A stretch of 64,000 bases of DNA from Leifsonia virtsii (GCF_030433675.1 NZ_JAROCB010000001.1:248001-312000); one strand, 5' to 3'. Numbered from the stretch's first letter, positions 1-10,948 are shown. The notes: generated by a model from the sequence alone, not told the origin. Translations and numbers: made by a program.

Positions 1-2607
1 GGCTTCCCGTTCTTCCTGGTGCTGCTCGCGGTCGCCGGCGCCGTGGTCGAGTGGTTCCTGATCAACGACCAGGTCGCGCGCATGCTCGACTCGTGGACCT
101 TCGGGCTGCTCGTCGGCCGGGTGGCCTTCGCGCTCCCCATCGTCATGGTGCTGTTCGCCGCCTGGCTGTTCCGCCATCCGAGTTCCGTGCACGACAACAC
201 CCGCATCGGCATCGGGCTCGGCCTGCTCCTGCTGATGGTCGCCGGGCTCTGCCACCTGTTCAGCGCGCACCCGTCGCCGAGCGACGGCACGGCGGCTCTC
301 GCTCAGGCGGGCGGTGTGCTCGGCTGGCTCATCGCGGCTCCGCTGTCGTTCGTCATCACACCGTACGGCGCCGGCGCCGTCATCGTGCTGCTGCTCGTGC
401 TCAGCCTGTTCATCATCACCAAGACGCCGCCCAACAAGCTACCCGCCCGCATCCGCGAGCTCTACGCCTACCTGTTCGGCGCGCAGCTGCCGACGGACGA
501 AGAGCGTCAGGAGGCGAAGGAGGCCCGCACCAAGCAGGTCGAGCTCGACGGCGTCGACGACGAGCCCGAGCCCGAGGCGAACCTGCCCTGGTGGCGCCGC
601 AACAAGTCCCAGCGCGAGGAGGACCCGGAGTACGACGAGGCCGCGGACGGCCTGACCGAGGTCTTCGGCGGCGCTCAGCGCGGCAAGGGGGAGTTCGCGA
701 GCCCGCTCGAGCCCGACCCGGCCAGCGACCACTACGGCACCGAGGTGCTGAGCGAGCTCGCGCACGCCGAGGACGCGCTCCAGCGGTTCACCGGCGAGCA
801 GCCGCCGACCGCCGCCGCGCCCATGCCGACGCCCGGGGCTCCGGCCGTGCTGCCGGGCTTCCAGGCGGGCGCCGACGACTTCGACGAGGACGCCGCGGGC
901 AGCCCCGCGCTGCCCGAGCCTGCCATGCCGTACCACCTGCCGTCCGCCACGATGCTGTCGGCCGGAACGCCGGCAAAGGTGCGTTCCGGCGCCAACGACG
1001 AGATCGTCGCCGCGATCACCGAGGTGCTCACTCAGTTCGGCGTCGACGCGAAGGTGACCGGCTACTCGCGCGGACCGACGGTCACGCAGTACGAGATCGA
1101 GCTCGGCCCCGGAGTCAAAGTGGAGCGCGTCACCGCGCTCAGCAAGAACCTTTCGTACGCGGTCGCGAGCAACGAGGTCCGCATCCTGTCGCCGATCCCG
1201 GGGAAGAGCGCGATCGGCGTCGAGATCCCCAACACCGACCGCGAGATCGTGTCGCTCGGCGACGTGCTGCGGTCGCCCGCTGCCGCCAAGAGCACGCACC
1301 CGATGACGATCGGCGTCGGCAAGGACGTCGGCGGCGGTTACGTGGTCGCCAACCTCGCCAAGATGCCTCACCTACTCGTGGCAGGCTCCACCGGTTCGGG
1401 CAAGTCGAGCTTCGTGAACTCGATGATCACCAGCCTGCTGATGCGCGCGAAGCCGTCCGAGGTGCGCATGGTGCTCATCGACCCGAAGCGCGTCGAGCTC
1501 ACCATCTACGGCGGGGTGCCGCACCTCATCACGCCCATCATCACGAGTCCCAAGAAGGCCGCGGAGGCCTTGCAGTGGGTCGTGAAAGAGATGGACATGC
1601 GCTACGACGACCTGGCGAGCTTCGGGTTCCGGCACATCGACGACTTCAACCGCGCCGTGATCAACGACGAGATCGTCCTGCCTGCGGGGAGCGAGCGGAA
1701 GCTCAAGCCGTACCCGTACCTGCTCGTCGTCGTCGACGAGCTGGCCGACCTGATGATGGTCGCGCCGCGCGACGTGGAGGACTCCATCGTCCGCATCACC
1801 CAGCTCGCCCGCGCCTCGGGCATCCACCTGGTGCTCGCGACGCAGCGTCCGTCCGTCGACGTCGTCACGGGCCTCATCAAGGCGAACGTGCCGTCGCGGC
1901 TCGCCTTCGCGGTCACGAGCGTCACCGACTCCCGCGTCATCCTCGACCAGCCCGGCGCCGACAAGCTGATCGGCCAGGGCGACGGCCTGTTCCTGCCCAT
2001 GGGCGCCTCGAAGGCCCTCCGGGTGCAGGGCGCCTGGGTCAACGAGGACGAGATCCAGAAGGTCGTCGATCACGTCACCCGGCAGGCCCGTCCCGAATAC
2101 CGGCAGGACGTCACGGCCGGCGCGGAGAAGAAGCAGATCGACTCCGACATCGGAGACGACCTCGAGCTCCTGCTCGCCGCCGCCGAGCTGGTGGTGTCGT
2201 CGCAGTTCGGCTCGACCTCGATGCTGCAGCGCAAGCTGCGCGTCGGCTTCGCCAAAGCGGGCCGCCTCATGGACCTGCTGGAGTCGCGCGAGATCGTCGG
2301 GCCTTCGGAGGGGTCGAAGGCGCGCGACGTGCTCGTCACGGCCGAACAGCTGCCGCAGGTGATCGCGCGCCTCCGCGGCGAGGAGCCGCCCGCGGGCGCT
2401 CCGGCCGCTCCGGCAGCTGCGCCCGCTCCGCAGGCCATGCCCGGCGGTGCTCCCGCCGTGCCGCAGGCAGGCGCCGCGCCCGCTGCCGACGGCTACGGCG
2501 AGAGCGACCGGTACGGAGACGACCCTGTCGCCGAGATGACGGCGGGCTATCCTGAGGTCGAGGGCGACTCGGACGAGGACGCCTGGCAGCTGACCGGCAG
2601 GGAGTAG
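1..2607 (+). CDS. ftsK: DNA translocase FtsK/SpoIIIE (5' end cut by window)
   Basis: ATP-driven double-stranded DNA pump that clears and sorts the chromosome at the division septum. The frame is open from base 1, so the true start lies upstream; 868 residues are visible. The visible N-terminus holds about three membrane segments (to residue ~140), then an acidic, Pro/Ala-rich linker. The motor domain follows: Walker A GSTGSGKS near residue 462 (bases ~1384-1407), Walker [13 protein letters not shown] near 575, and the [12 protein letters not shown] segment. The C-terminal winged-helix gamma domain ([19 protein letters not shown], bases ~2185-2245) reads polar KOPS-type sequences in this family. 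An Ala/Pro-rich tail ends the protein. pgsA starts 8 bases after the stop. Identification is secure; only the N-terminal membrane part is incomplete. Confidence 0.97.
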   Translation, partial: GFPFFLVLLAVAGAVVEWFLINDQVARMLDSWTFGLLVGRVAFALPIVMVLFAAWLFRHPSSVHDNTRIGIGLGLLLLMVAGLCHLFSAHPSPSDGTAALAQAGGVLGWLIAAPLSFVITPYGAGAVIVLLLVLSLFIITKTPPNKLPARIRELYAYLFGAQLPTDEERQEAKEARTKQVELDGVDDEPEPEANLPWWRRNKSQREEDPEYDEAADGLTEVFGGAQRGKGEFASPLEPDPASDHYGTEVLSELAHAEDALQRFTGEQPPTAAAPMPTPGAPAVLPGFQAGADDFDEDAAGSPALPEPAMPYHLPSATMLSAGTPAKVRSGANDEIVAAITEVLTQFGVDAKVTGYSRGPTVTQYEIELGPGVKVERVTALSKNLSYAVASNEVRILSPIPGKSAIGVEIPNTDREIVSLGDVLRSPAAAKSTHPMTIGVGKDVGGGYVVANLAKMPHLLVAGSTGSGKSSFVNSMITSLLMRAKPSEVRMVLIDPKRVELTIYGGVPHLITPIITSPKKAAEALQWVVKEMDMRYDDLASFGFRHIDDFNRAVINDEIVLPAGSERKLKPYPYLLVVVDELADLMMVAPRDVEDSIVRITQLARASGIHLVLATQRPSVDVVTGLIKANVPSRLAFAVTSVTDSRVILDQPGADKLIGQGDGLFLPMGASKALRVQGAWVNEDEIQKVVDHVTRQARPEYRQDVTAGAEKKQIDSDIGDDLELLLAAAELVVSSQFGSTSMLQRKLRVGFAKAGRLMDLLESREIVGPSEGSKARDVLVTAEQLPQVIARLRGEEPPAGAPAAPAAAPAPQAMPGGAPAVPQAGAAPAADGYGESDRYGDDPVAEMTAGYPEVEGDSDEDAWQLTGRE

Positions 2608-2615
2608 AGACCGCG

Positions 2616-3239
2616 ATGTCGGTGTCCGACACGCCTCCGTCCGCCGCGTCGGGCGGAGGCCCAGCACGCGTGAGCAACTGGAACCTGCCCAACGCCATCA
2701 CGGTGGTGCGCATCCTGCTCGCTCCGCTGTTCGTCTGGATGCTGCTCGCGGACGGCGGAGACGACGGTTGGCTGCGCTGGGCGGCCGCCGCGCTGTTCGT
2801 CCTCGCCATCGCCACCGACGGCGTGGACGGAGCCCTGGCCAGACGCAAAGGTCTGGTCACCGACCTCGGCAAGCTGCTCGATCCCATCGCCGACAAGGTG
2901 CTCACCGGCGGGGCGCTGATCGCGCTCTCGATCCTGAACGAGCTGCCCTGGTGGGTCACCATCGTGATCCTGGTGCGCGAGATCGGGATCACCGTCTACC
3001 GCTTCGTCGTCATCCGGCAGGGCGTCATCGCCGCCTCGCGCGGGGGCAAGATCAAGACGATCGTGCAGTCCGTCGCGATCTCGTTCGCGCTCGTGCCGCT
3101 CTGGACGATCTTCGGCAGCTGGATCGACTGGGTGAACACCATCCTGATGACCGCCGCCGTCATCCTCACCGTCTGGACGGGCATCGACTACCTCTGGCAG
3201 GCGTGGAAGGGGCGGAGGGCGAAGCGTGCCGCCGGCTGA
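2616..3239 (+). CDS. pgsA: CDP-diacylglycerol-glycerol-3-phosphate 3-phosphatidyltransferase
   Basis: Membrane enzyme that makes phosphatidylglycerophosphate from CDP-diacylglycerol and glycerol-3-phosphate, the committed step to phosphatidylglycerol and cardiolipin. The 207-residue protein carries the CDP-alcohol phosphotransferase signature (DGALARRKG, then GKLLDPIADK) near residues 72-95, with several hydrophobic helices around it. The ATG is 8 bases after ftsK, and the 3' end overlaps cinA by 14 bases, so ftsK-pgsA-cinA look co-transcribed, an order common in actinobacteria. A second member of this enzyme family lies at 59402; this one has the better claim to PgsA because of its context and NAITVVRILLAP start region. 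Confidence 0.93.
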   Translation: MSVSDTPPSAASGGGPARVSNWNLPNAITVVRILLAPLFVWMLLADGGDDGWLRWAAAALFVLAIATDGVDGALARRKGLVTDLGKLLDPIADKVLTGGALIALSILNELPWWVTIVILVREIGITVYRFVVIRQGVIAASRGGKIKTIVQSVAISFALVPLWTIFGSWIDWVNTILMTAAVILTVWTGIDYLWQAWKGRRAKRAAG

Positions 3240-3732
3240 GGCCGGCGAGACGGCCGCCGTGGTCGGCGCTCTGATCGAGCGTGGGCTCACCGTCGCCGCC
3301 GCCGAGTCGCTCACGGGCGGCCTGCTGACCGCCGAGCTCACCAGCGTCCCCGGGGCGTCCGCGACCGTGCTCGGGGGAGCGGTGGTCTATGCGACCGAGT
3401 TGAAGCACACCCTCGTCGGGGTGGATGCCGCGCTGCTCGCGGCGGAGGGCCCGGTCCATCCCGAGGTCGCGAGACAGCTGGCGAGCGGCATCCGGGAGCG
3501 GCTGGCGGTCGGCGGACGCCCGGCCGACCTCGGCGTCGCCACCACCGGGGTGGCCGGGCCCGACCCGCAGGGCGGCCGTCCGGTCGGCACTGTCTTCGTC
3601 GGCATCTCGTCCGCCGCGGGCACCCGATCGGTCGCGCTGGAGCTCTCCGGAGACCGCGACGCCATCCGGCGGGCGACGGTCGCGGAGGCGGTGCACGCCC
3701 TCGCCGTCGAGCTCGGAATAACAGCCGTGTGA
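3226..3732 (+). CDS. cinA: CinA-like nicotinamide-nucleotide amidohydrolase (C-terminal domain only)
   Basis: Single-domain CinA C-terminal protein of 168 residues. In characterised members this domain (PncC) hydrolyses nicotinamide mononucleotide to nicotinate mononucleotide and ammonia in NAD recycling. Family segments are AAESLTGGLLTAELTSVPG, GGAVVYATELKH and TTGVAGPDPQGGRPVGTVF. The N-terminal molybdopterin-binding-like domain of full CinA is absent, as usual for short actinobacterial forms. The GTG start at 3226 lies inside the end of pgsA, giving a 14-base overlap and implying translational coupling. The deamidase activity is inferred from the family. Confidence 0.9.
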   Translation: MPPAEAGETAAVVGALIERGLTVAAAESLTGGLLTAELTSVPGASATVLGGAVVYATELKHTLVGVDAALLAAEGPVHPEVARQLASGIRERLAVGGRPADLGVATTGVAGPDPQGGRPVGTVFVGISSAAGTRSVALELSGDRDAIRRATVAEAVHALAVELGITAV

Positions 3733-3750
3733 GATTGCCGGATGTCCGCG

Positions 3751-3779
3751 GGAATACGGGATGTTTCGGTCTCGTTACA
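3751..3779 (+). promoter_or_regulatory. Sigma-H/sigma-R-type promoter before clgR
   Basis: GGAAT at 3751-3755 and GTT at 3774-3776 are separated by exactly 18 bases. This matches the GGAAT-N18/19-GTT promoter read by the SigH/SigR oxidative and heat stress sigma factors of actinobacteria. clgR is a known member of such regulons in corynebacteria and mycobacteria. Transcription would start near 3785, leaving a leader of about 105 bases. Assignment is by sequence match only. Confidence 0.6.
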
Positions 3780-3890
3780 CCTGCTGCATTCACAAGAAAA
3801 GCCCAGTGCTCGTCGATATCGTGGAGCCAATGGATGCGGTACATTCGTATCCCATCGATACGTCGGCAGGGTAAGAGAGGGAGGCTCCGA

Positions 3891-4202
3891 ATGATTCTTG
3901 TACGTCAGGAAATCGGCGACGTGCTCAGGGACTTCCGCCTGCAAAAGGGTCGTACGCTCCGCCAGGTGGCGAGCAAGGCCAGTGTCGCGCTCGGGTACCT
4001 CAGCGAGGTCGAGCGCGGGCAGAAGGAGGCGTCGAGCGAGATCCTCGCCTCCGTCGCCGACGCGCTGGAGACGCCGGTCTCGGTCATCATGCGCGAGGTC
4101 GGGGACCGCATCGCGGTGCTCGAGGGACTCGAGCCGGTCATTCCGGACACGATTCCGGACGAGTTCGTCCAGGCGATGGACTCCGATCTGGTCGCCCGCT
4201 GA
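3891..4202 (+). CDS. clgR: ClgR-type XRE transcriptional regulator
   Basis: Helix-turn-helix activator of Clp protease and other proteostasis genes in actinobacteria. The protein has 103 residues: an XRE/Cro-type HTH (about residues 10-65, LQKGRTLRQVASKASVALG then YLSEVERGQKEAS) and a short acidic tail. I chose the ATG at 3891 because GGGAGG precedes it at 3880-3885; the frame is open further upstream to 3729 but that part has no family similarity. ClgR in relatives is itself a Clp substrate; the sequence here does not prove that. A strong terminator follows at once, and the gene has its own stress-type promoter, so it is probably monocistronic. The cinA-clgR-DUF3046-recA order supports orthology. 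Confidence 0.92.
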   Translation: MILVRQEIGDVLRDFRLQKGRTLRQVASKASVALGYLSEVERGQKEASSEILASVADALETPVSVIMREVGDRIAVLEGLEPVIPDTIPDEFVQAMDSDLVAR

Positions 4203-4217
4203 TCCACACGCTGTCGA

Positions 4218-4252
4218 GGACGCCCCGCCACGCGCGGGGCGTCCTTCGTTTT
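4218..4252 (+). terminator. Rho-independent terminator after clgR
   Basis: A perfect 11-bp stem (GGACGCCCCGC, 4218-4228, with GCGGGGCGTCC, 4234-4244) closes a 5-base loop and is followed by TTCGTTTT. It ends clgR and separates it from the DUF3046 gene. Confidence 0.9.
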
Positions 4253-4281
4253 CCCCGCACTGCCCCCACGAGAAGGGACCC

Positions 4282-4506
4282 ATGAAGCTCAGCGAGTTCC
4301 AGCGCGCCGTATCGGACGAGTTCGGCGCCGGCTACGGCCAGGCTCTGATGACCGACCTCGTCCTGGCCGACCTCGGCAACCGCACGCCGAAGGAGGCGAT
4401 CGCGGTAGGCCTGCCGCCGCGCGATGTCTGGATCGCGCTGTGCAAGGAGACCGGCGTGCCGCCGTCGCAGTGGTACGGCGCGGGGAAGCCCGCTCCCAAG
4501 CGCTGA
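4282..4506 (+). CDS. DUF3046 family protein
   Basis: Small conserved actinobacterial protein of 74 residues with no known biochemical role. It starts MKLSEFQRAVSDEFG and contains the family segment VLADLGNRTPKEAI; it looks soluble and helical. GAAGGGA lies 4 bases before the ATG. It sits directly before recA, where DUF3046 genes are found in many actinobacteria, but the clgR terminator upstream and the SOS promoter downstream suggest a separate transcript. The family is confident from sequence and position; function is unknown. Confidence 0.85.
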   Translation: MKLSEFQRAVSDEFGAGYGQALMTDLVLADLGNRTPKEAIAVGLPPRDVWIALCKETGVPPSQWYGAGKPAPKR

Positions 4507-4534
4507 GAAGTGCGACACGCCGGTATCGCGTTCT

Positions 4535-4562
4535 CGAAGATATGTTCGGAACTGGCTAGAAT
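4535..4562 (+). promoter_or_regulatory. LexA (SOS) box and promoter of recA
   Basis: CGAAGATATGTTCG at 4535-4548 is a near-palindrome matching the Gram-positive LexA site CGAAC-N4-GTTCG with one change in the left arm. A -10 element TAGAAT follows at 4557-4562, so bound LexA would cover the -35 region. A second possible -10, TAGAGT at 4638-4643, sits closer to recA, which might allow LexA-independent basal expression. Confidence 0.8.
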
Positions 4563-4677
4563 TTTTTCACAGCGGCAGTCGAAAACCGGTTGTCCACAGA
4601 TTGGTCGTCCTTCGCTTCGAGTGTCGGACGTCACTCCTAGAGTCGAACCGTAGCGAAGCCACGAAGGAGAACCGCAC

Positions 4678-5751
<1,074 letters not shown>

Positions 5752-5782
5752 TCGTGCCCGTCGCCTCGCGGAGGAGTTCCTC

Positions 5783-6652
5783 GTGGTGGTGAGATTTCCG
5801 TCGTCGAACGACGGCGACCGCAACAATGACCGCAGGGATGACGCGTCGTCCGGAGCGGTGGAGGGGGAGCGGCTCGCTCCCGTGACACCGCTCCGGCGCC
5901 CGGCCCCCGAGCCGGGGGCGGGTCGCGACGCGCATCCCTCGCGGCGGTCGGGCACCCGCCCGGTGGTCGGACTGGGCGACGAGGGCTGGAACAACACGTG
6001 GGGTTCCGAGCCGGCGGCGTCGAGGTCCGGCCGTGGGTCCTCCGTGGGCGGAAGCGGCGCTGGCGGAAGCGGCGCTGGCGGAAGCGACACGGACGGTCGT
6101 GTCGGTGGCGGCGCACGGTCGTCGTCCGTCACCGACGAGGCGGATGACGAGACGGCGCGGCAGACGCGCAAGACGTCCGGGCTCGCCATCCGGCAGCTCG
6201 CGCGCCGCGGCATGTCGCGGTGGGAGCTCGAGCAGCTTCTGACCAAGCGCGAGATCGCACCCGAGGTGTTCGGGCCCGAGCTCGACCGGCTCGAGGCACT
6301 CGGGGTGGTCGACGATGCGTCGCTGGCCGCGAGCCTCGCCTTCACCCAGCACAGCCGCAAGGGTCTCGGGCGCACGGCGATCGAGCAGGAGCTGAAGCGT
6401 CGTCACATCGACCCTGAGCTCATCGAGATCGCCCTGGCCGACATCGGGGCGGACGACGAACTCGAGCGTGCGACCGAACTCGCCGTGAAGCGCATCGGAC
6501 AACTGTCCGCCTACGACGACGAGACCGTGCGGCGACGTCTGCACGGCTTCCTCGCGCGCAAGGGATACGGCTCCGACATCGTCCGGCAGGCGATGGACGC
6601 GGCTTTCGCCGGGCGCCGCTCCCGGGGCGGGTCCGGGGTCCGGTTCCAGTAG
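5783..6652 (+). CDS. recX: Regulatory protein RecX
   Basis: RecX binds RecA filaments and limits recombinase activity. The conserved part is the C-terminal ~150 residues, three-helix repeats with the segments LAIRQLARRGMSRWELEQLL, GRTAIEQELKRRHI and LARKGYGSDIVRQAMDAA. The first ~130 residues are an Arg/Gly/Ser-rich low-complexity extension not found in short RecX proteins; it contains a Gly-Ser repeat coded by 15-bp tandem units. GTG at 5783 was chosen because GGAGGAG lies 6 bases upstream; GTGs at 5786 and 5789 are alternatives. The long extension could be a flexible tail or partly untranslated if a later start is used. Confidence 0.88.
   Translation: MVVRFPSSNDGDRNNDRRDDASSGAVEGERLAPVTPLRRPAPEPGAGRDAHPSRRSGTRPVVGLGDEGWNNTWGSEPAASRSGRGSSVGGSGAGGSGAGGSDTDGRVGGGARSSSVTDEADDETARQTRKTSGLAIRQLARRGMSRWELEQLLTKREIAPEVFGPELDRLEALGVVDDASLAASLAFTQHSRKGLGRTAIEQELKRRHIDPELIEIALADIGADDELERATELAVKRIGQLSAYDDETVRRRLHGFLARKGYGSDIVRQAMDAAFAGRRSRGGSGVRFQ
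6047..6085 (+). repeat. 15-bp tandem repeat inside recX
   Basis: The unit GGCGGAAGCGGCGCT occurs at 6047-6061 and 6062-6076, with a 9-base partial third copy to 6085. It codes a Gly-Gly-Ser-Gly-Ala linker in the disordered N-terminal extension of RecX. Copy number could vary between strains. Confidence 0.85.
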
Positions 6653-6730
6653 CGCCGAGTCGGAGTATCGCCGAGTCGGCCAGTGGTGAGTCGTCGCCGT
6701 GCAGGAGAGAAACGTAGACTTGTCGCCATC

Positions 6731-8359
6731 ATGAGCATCGTCGAGCAGCGCAGTGGCATCGAGCAGCGCAGTGTGATCGAGCCGTCCGACGCGGCGGTCC
6801 GTCCGGACGGTCGGGCGCGCACGTACGAGGTGCGCACGTTCGGCTGCCAGATGAACGTCCACGACTCCGAGCGGTTGAGCGGTTCGCTCGAGGCGGCCGG
6901 CTACGTTCCTGCCGACGGCGAAGAGGCCGACATCGTCGTGATCAACACCTGCGCGGTGCGGGAGAACGCGGACAACAAGCTCTACGGCAACCTCGGCCAC
7001 CTCGCCGGGGTGAAACGACGCCACGAGGGCATGCAGATCGCCGTCGGGGGCTGCCTCGCCCAGAAGGACAAGAACGTCATCCTCGAGAAGGCACCGTGGG
7101 TGGACGTCGTGTTCGGCACCCACAACATGGGCTCGCTCCCGAGCCTGCTGGAGCGCGCCCGCCACAACGACGCCGCCGAGATCGAGATCCTCGAGGCCCT
7201 CGAGACGTTCCCGTCCACGCTCCCCACCAAGCGCGACTCGTCCTACTCCGGCTGGGTGTCCATCTCGGTCGGCTGCAACAACACGTGCACGTTCTGCATC
7301 GTCCCGTCGCTGCGCGGCAAGGAGAAGGACCGCCGTCCGGGCGACATCCTCGCCGAGATCCAGGCGCTCGTCGACGACGGCGCGATCGAGGTCACGCTGC
7401 TCGGCCAGAACGTCAACTCCTACGGCGTCGAGTTCGGCGACCGCCAGGCGTTCAGCAAGCTGCTCCGCGCGGCCGGCCAGATCCAGGGACTCGAGCGCAT
7501 CCGCTTCACGAGCCCGCACCCGGCGGCCTTCACCGACGACGTCATCGACGCCATGGCGGAGACCCCGGCGGTCATGCCGCAGCTGCACATGCCGCTGCAG
7601 TCCGGTTCCGACCGCATCCTCCGTTCCATGAGGCGGTCGTACCGGTCCGAGAAGTTCCTCGGCATCCTCGACCGCGTGCGCGCCAAGCTGCCCGACGCGG
7701 CCATCAGCACCGACATCATCGTCGGCTTCCCCGGCGAGACCGAGGAGGACTTCCAGGAGACCCTGCGCGTGGTCGAGGCGGCGCGCTTCGCGTCGGCGTT
7801 CACGTTCCAGTACTCGATCCGCCCGGGAACACCCGCCGCGACGATGGAGGACCAGGTCCCGAAGGAGGTCGTGCAGGACCGCTACGACCGTCTCATCGCG
7901 CTGCAGGAGCGGATCTCCCTCGAGGAGAACGAGAAGCTGATCGGCCGCGAGGTCGAGCTCCTCGTGGCCAACGGCGAAGGCCGGAAGGATGCGGACACGC
8001 GCCGCCTCAGCGGACGCGCCCGCGACAGCCGCCTCGTCCACTTCGAGCTGCCGGCCGGCTCCGAGACTCCGCGACCCGGCGACGTCGTCACGGTCACCGT
8101 CACCCAGGCCGCCCCGCACCACCTCATCGCCGACGCCGTCGACGGAACGCCGCTCCGCGTCCGCCGCACCACCGCGGGCGACGCCTGGGACCGCGCGGAG
8201 GCCGAGTCCTGCGCGGTCCCCGCCCACGGCACCGGCGCCTCCGCCGACGCGGGCGGCCGGGTCTCGCTCGGGCTTCCCACCCTGCGCACGCGCGAGCCGC
8301 TCACGTCGCCCGGCGTCGGGACCATGCCGATCTACGACCCGACGGACGGGCAGCGCTGA
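6731..8359 (+). CDS. miaB: tRNA-2-methylthio-N6-dimethylallyladenosine synthase MiaB
   Basis: Radical-SAM methylthiotransferase that adds a 2-methylthio group to i6A37 of tRNAs reading UNN codons. The 542-residue protein has the N-terminal UPF0004 domain ([35 protein letters not shown], supplying three cluster cysteines), the radical-SAM motif CNNTCTFC (bases ~7273-7296) and a C-terminal TRAM domain (~residues 390-460). An ~80-residue polar tail follows that is not part of the core family. I start it at ATG 6731, where TAGACT (6715-6720) could serve as a -10 with almost no leader. The stop overlaps the apparent miaA start by four bases (CTGA). Confidence 0.95.
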   Translation: MSIVEQRSGIEQRSVIEPSDAAVRPDGRARTYEVRTFGCQMNVHDSERLSGSLEAAGYVPADGEEADIVVINTCAVRENADNKLYGNLGHLAGVKRRHEGMQIAVGGCLAQKDKNVILEKAPWVDVVFGTHNMGSLPSLLERARHNDAAEIEILEALETFPSTLPTKRDSSYSGWVSISVGCNNTCTFCIVPSLRGKEKDRRPGDILAEIQALVDDGAIEVTLLGQNVNSYGVEFGDRQAFSKLLRAAGQIQGLERIRFTSPHPAAFTDDVIDAMAETPAVMPQLHMPLQSGSDRILRSMRRSYRSEKFLGILDRVRAKLPDAAISTDIIVGFPGETEEDFQETLRVVEAARFASAFTFQYSIRPGTPAATMEDQVPKEVVQDRYDRLIALQERISLEENEKLIGREVELLVANGEGRKDADTRRLSGRARDSRLVHFELPAGSETPRPGDVVTVTVTQAAPHHLIADAVDGTPLRVRRTTAGDAWDRAEAESCAVPAHGTGASADAGGRVSLGLPTLRTREPLTSPGVGTMPIYDPTDGQR

Positions 8360-9312
8360 GCACCCCGACTGCCCGCACCGCACGCGCGGCCCCACCGCTC
8401 GTCGCGATCGTCGGCCCGACGGGGACGGGGAAGACCGACCTCTCGCTCGCCCTCGCCGACGCTCTACGCGCCCGCGGCACCGCGGCCGAGGTCGTCAACG
8501 CCGACGCGATGCAGCTCTACCGCGGCATGGACATCGGCACGGCCAAGATCTCACCCGACGAGTGGCGCGGCATCCCGCACCACCTCTTCGACGTGCTCGA
8601 GGTCGCCGACGAGGCCACGGTCGCGCGCTACCAGCCGGAGGCCCGGGCACGCATCGAGGACATCCTGGCCCGCGGGGCCGTCCCGATCCTGGTCGGCGGG
8701 TCGGGCCTGTACGTCTCCAGCGTGCTCTTCGACCTGCGGTTCCCGGGCACCGACCCGGAGCTGCGGGCGCGCCTCGAAGCGGAGCTTGCCGAGCACGGAC
8801 CGGGGATGCTCTTCAACCGCCTCGCGGAGCGCGACCCGGAGGCCGCCCGGCGGATCGGATCCCGCAACGGCCGGCGCATCGTGCGCGCGCTCGAAGTTGC
8901 CGAACTCACGGGCACCTCGGTCAGCGGAGCCCTCCCCGACGAGCCGCAGCCGTGGCACCTGCCGACCGCGATCATCGGGCTCTCCGCCCCGCGCGAGGAG
9001 CTCGTGCGGCGGCTCGACGCGCGAGTCGACCGCATGTGGGCCGCCGGCCTGCTCGCCGAGGTGTCGGCGCTCATCCCGCAGGGGATCGACCGCGGGGTGA
9101 CCGCGCGCCGGGCGATCGGCTACGCGCAGGCGCTAGCCGAGCTGCGCCACGAGCTGACCCAGGAGGAGGCGATCGCGCAGACGCAGCAGCTCACCCGCCG
9201 CTACGCCCGCCGCCAGGTCAGCTGGTTCAAGCGCTATCCCGGCATCCACTGGCTCGAGTACGACGCTCCCGACCTCGTCGACCAGGCGCTGGCCGTCGTC
9301 GACGCCGCCTGA
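8356..9312 (+). CDS. miaA: tRNA dimethylallyltransferase MiaA
   Basis: Transfers a dimethylallyl group to A37 of tRNA, making the substrate for MiaB encoded just upstream. The P-loop GPTGTGKTD (bases ~8416-8442), [26 protein letters not shown] and C-terminal [16 protein letters not shown] are family hallmarks. No ATG, GTG or TTG exists in frame between the far upstream part of miaB and the P-loop. The best start is CTG at 8356, which overlaps the miaB stop as CTGA and gives about 318 residues with a normal N-terminus. A CTG start would be rare; a sequencing error or an unseen start inside miaB are the alternatives. Confidence 0.93.
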   Translation: MSTPTARTARAAPPLVAIVGPTGTGKTDLSLALADALRARGTAAEVVNADAMQLYRGMDIGTAKISPDEWRGIPHHLFDVLEVADEATVARYQPEARARIEDILARGAVPILVGGSGLYVSSVLFDLRFPGTDPELRARLEAELAEHGPGMLFNRLAERDPEAARRIGSRNGRRIVRALEVAELTGTSVSGALPDEPQPWHLPTAIIGLSAPREELVRRLDARVDRMWAAGLLAEVSALIPQGIDRGVTARRAIGYAQALAELRHELTQEEAIAQTQQLTRRYARRQVSWFKRYPGIHWLEYDAPDLVDQALAVVDAA

Positions 9313-9373
9313 GCCCGGCCCTGCCCACCCACCCGGCGCAACCCACCCACCGCGGGTCGCTAGGCTGGGACGC

Positions 9374-10252
9374 ATGGCGACCATCCACTTCACCAAGGGT
9401 CAGGGCACCGGCAACGACTTCGTGCTCTACTCCGACCCCGAGGGTCGCCTGCCGCTGACCGCCGCTCAGATCGCCGGGATCTGCGACCGCCACTTCGGCG
9501 TCGGAGCCGACGGCGTCATCCGCGCCGTCCGCTCCGCCCACCTGCCGGAGGGCGAGGCCGCGCTCGCGGAGGACGACGGCGCCACCTGGTTCATGGACTA
9601 CTACAACGCCGACGGCTCGCCCGCCGAGATGTGCGGCAACGGCATCCGCGTGTACGTCCGCTACCTGCTGGAGACCGGGCTCGCCGAACTGCCCGAAGGC
9701 GGGACGATCGCCATCGGCACCCGCTCCGGCGTGCGCGACGTGCAGCGCAGCACCACCGGCTTCCAGGTCGACCTCGGCCGCTGGGACCTCGACGGCGGCG
9801 AGCCGCTGGTGCGAGCGAAGGAGCTGCCGATCGCGCGCCCGGGGCTCGGCATCGACATGGGCAACCCGCACGTGGTCGTGGCGGTGGCCGACGAGTCGGA
9901 GCTCGACGCGGCCGACCTGTCGTACATCCCGCACATCGAGCCGGCGCCCGAGCACGGGGCCAACGTCGAGTTCGTCGTGCCGCACGAGCCGCTCGTGAAG
10001 GACGGCGTCGGCCGCATCCGGATGCGCGTGCACGAGCGGGGGAGCGGCGAGACGCTGTCCTGCGGGACGGGTGCCGCCGCCGCGGCGCTCGCGGTCCGCT
10101 ACTGGGCGGGTGCGGCCGCGCCGAACCAGTGGCGCGTGGACGTGCCGGGCGGCACGGTCGGCGTGCGCATGTTCCCGACGGAGGACGGCGAGCACGTCGC
10201 CCTCTCCGGTCCCGCCGAGCTCGTCTTCACCGGCACCCTCGACCTCGCCTAG
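9374..10252 (+). CDS. dapF: Diaminopimelate epimerase
   Basis: Converts LL- to meso-diaminopimelate for lysine and peptidoglycan synthesis by a two-cysteine racemisation. Both catalytic cysteines are present: MCGNGIR (bases ~9631) and SCGTGAAA (~10060). Other family segments are GTGNDFVLY at the start and MGNPHVVV. The length of 292 is normal. A -10-like TAGGCT at 9361-9366 ends 7 bases before the ATG, so the mRNA is probably leaderless. The gene is followed by a hairpin shared with the convergent methyltransferase gene. Confidence 0.97.
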   Translation: MATIHFTKGQGTGNDFVLYSDPEGRLPLTAAQIAGICDRHFGVGADGVIRAVRSAHLPEGEAALAEDDGATWFMDYYNADGSPAEMCGNGIRVYVRYLLETGLAELPEGGTIAIGTRSGVRDVQRSTTGFQVDLGRWDLDGGEPLVRAKELPIARPGLGIDMGNPHVVVAVADESELDAADLSYIPHIEPAPEHGANVEFVVPHEPLVKDGVGRIRMRVHERGSGETLSCGTGAAAAALAVRYWAGAAAPNQWRVDVPGGTVGVRMFPTEDGEHVALSGPAELVFTGTLDLA

Positions 10253-10261
10253 CCACCCCCA

Positions 10262-10320
10262 TCGCTTCCTCGCTAATTCCGACCATTGGCCGCGATTCGG
10301 CGGATTAAGTGAGGAAGCGA
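10262..10320. terminator. Bidirectional terminator-like inverted repeat, dapF/methyltransferase
   Basis: TCGCTTCCTC (10262-10271) pairs with GAGGAAGCGA (10311-10320), and the inner bases continue the pairing imperfectly. It lies in the 84-base gap between two convergent genes. There is no T-tract on either side. Confidence 0.6.
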
Positions 10321-10336
10321 CGAGGGGGCGGTGGGG

Positions 10337-10948
10337 CTAGGCGTGGGCGCGGGCGCGGAGGACGCGGTAGCCCTTGGCGGTGGCGGCGCGGGTGGTGGTG
10401 AGGTCGGGGAAGGTGGCCTGCATCCAGCGGTGCAGCGAGTCGCTGCCGAGATTGCGCTGCACGACCAGCCACGCGTCCGATCCGGGCTCGAGGCGTGGCA
10501 GCCACTGCTCCAGGATGTTGTGCAGCTCGTTCTTGCCGACCCGGATCGGCGGGTTGGACCAGATCGTGGTGAACCGCACGTCGTCGGGAACATTCTCCGG
10601 CGTCACGGGGTTTACATTGGTGAGACCGAGCTTCTGCGCGTTCCTGCGCACGATGTCCAGCGCTCGGGTGTTGACGTCGACGGCCCAGACCGTCGCATGA
10701 GGGGATTCAAGAGCAAGTGTGAGAGCCACCGGCCCCCAGCCGCAGCCCAGGTCGAGGAGCTGACCTCCGGGCGGCGCTGCGGGGACATGGTCCAGCAGCA
10801 CCCGCGTACCCGCATCGACGCGCTCGGGGCTGAAGATCCCGTTGGCTGTCACCAGCTCGTAGGTCGTCCCGGCCAGGCGTACGGTGAACGGCCTCAGGTT
10901 CAGCTCGCTCTCGGGCGCCGGGGAAAAGTAGTGATCTCCGCTGGCCAT
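10337..10948 (-). CDS. Class I SAM methyltransferase, RsmC-like
   Basis: Small methyltransferase of 203 residues resembling the catalytic half of RsmC, which methylates G1207 of 16S rRNA. It has the SAM-binding motif LLDLGCGWGPVAL and the N2-guanine methyltransferase motif SNPPIRVGK. The N-terminal MASGDHYFSPAPES is typical of short single-domain family members. I start it at 10948 because TACCGT (10955-10960, read on the minus strand) ends 6 bases before this ATG; an upstream in-frame start at 10978 would add ten atypical residues. It is divergent from hflX across 65 bases. The RNA target is inferred from the family. Confidence 0.85.
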   Translation of the reverse strand: MASGDHYFSPAPESELNLRPFTVRLAGTTYELVTANGIFSPERVDAGTRVLLDHVPAAPPGGQLLDLGCGWGPVALTLALESPHATVWAVDVNTRALDIVRRNAQKLGLTNVNPVTPENVPDDVRFTTIWSNPPIRVGKNELHNILEQWLPRLEPGSDAWLVVQRNLGSDSLHRWMQATFPDLTTTRAATAKGYRVLRARAHA

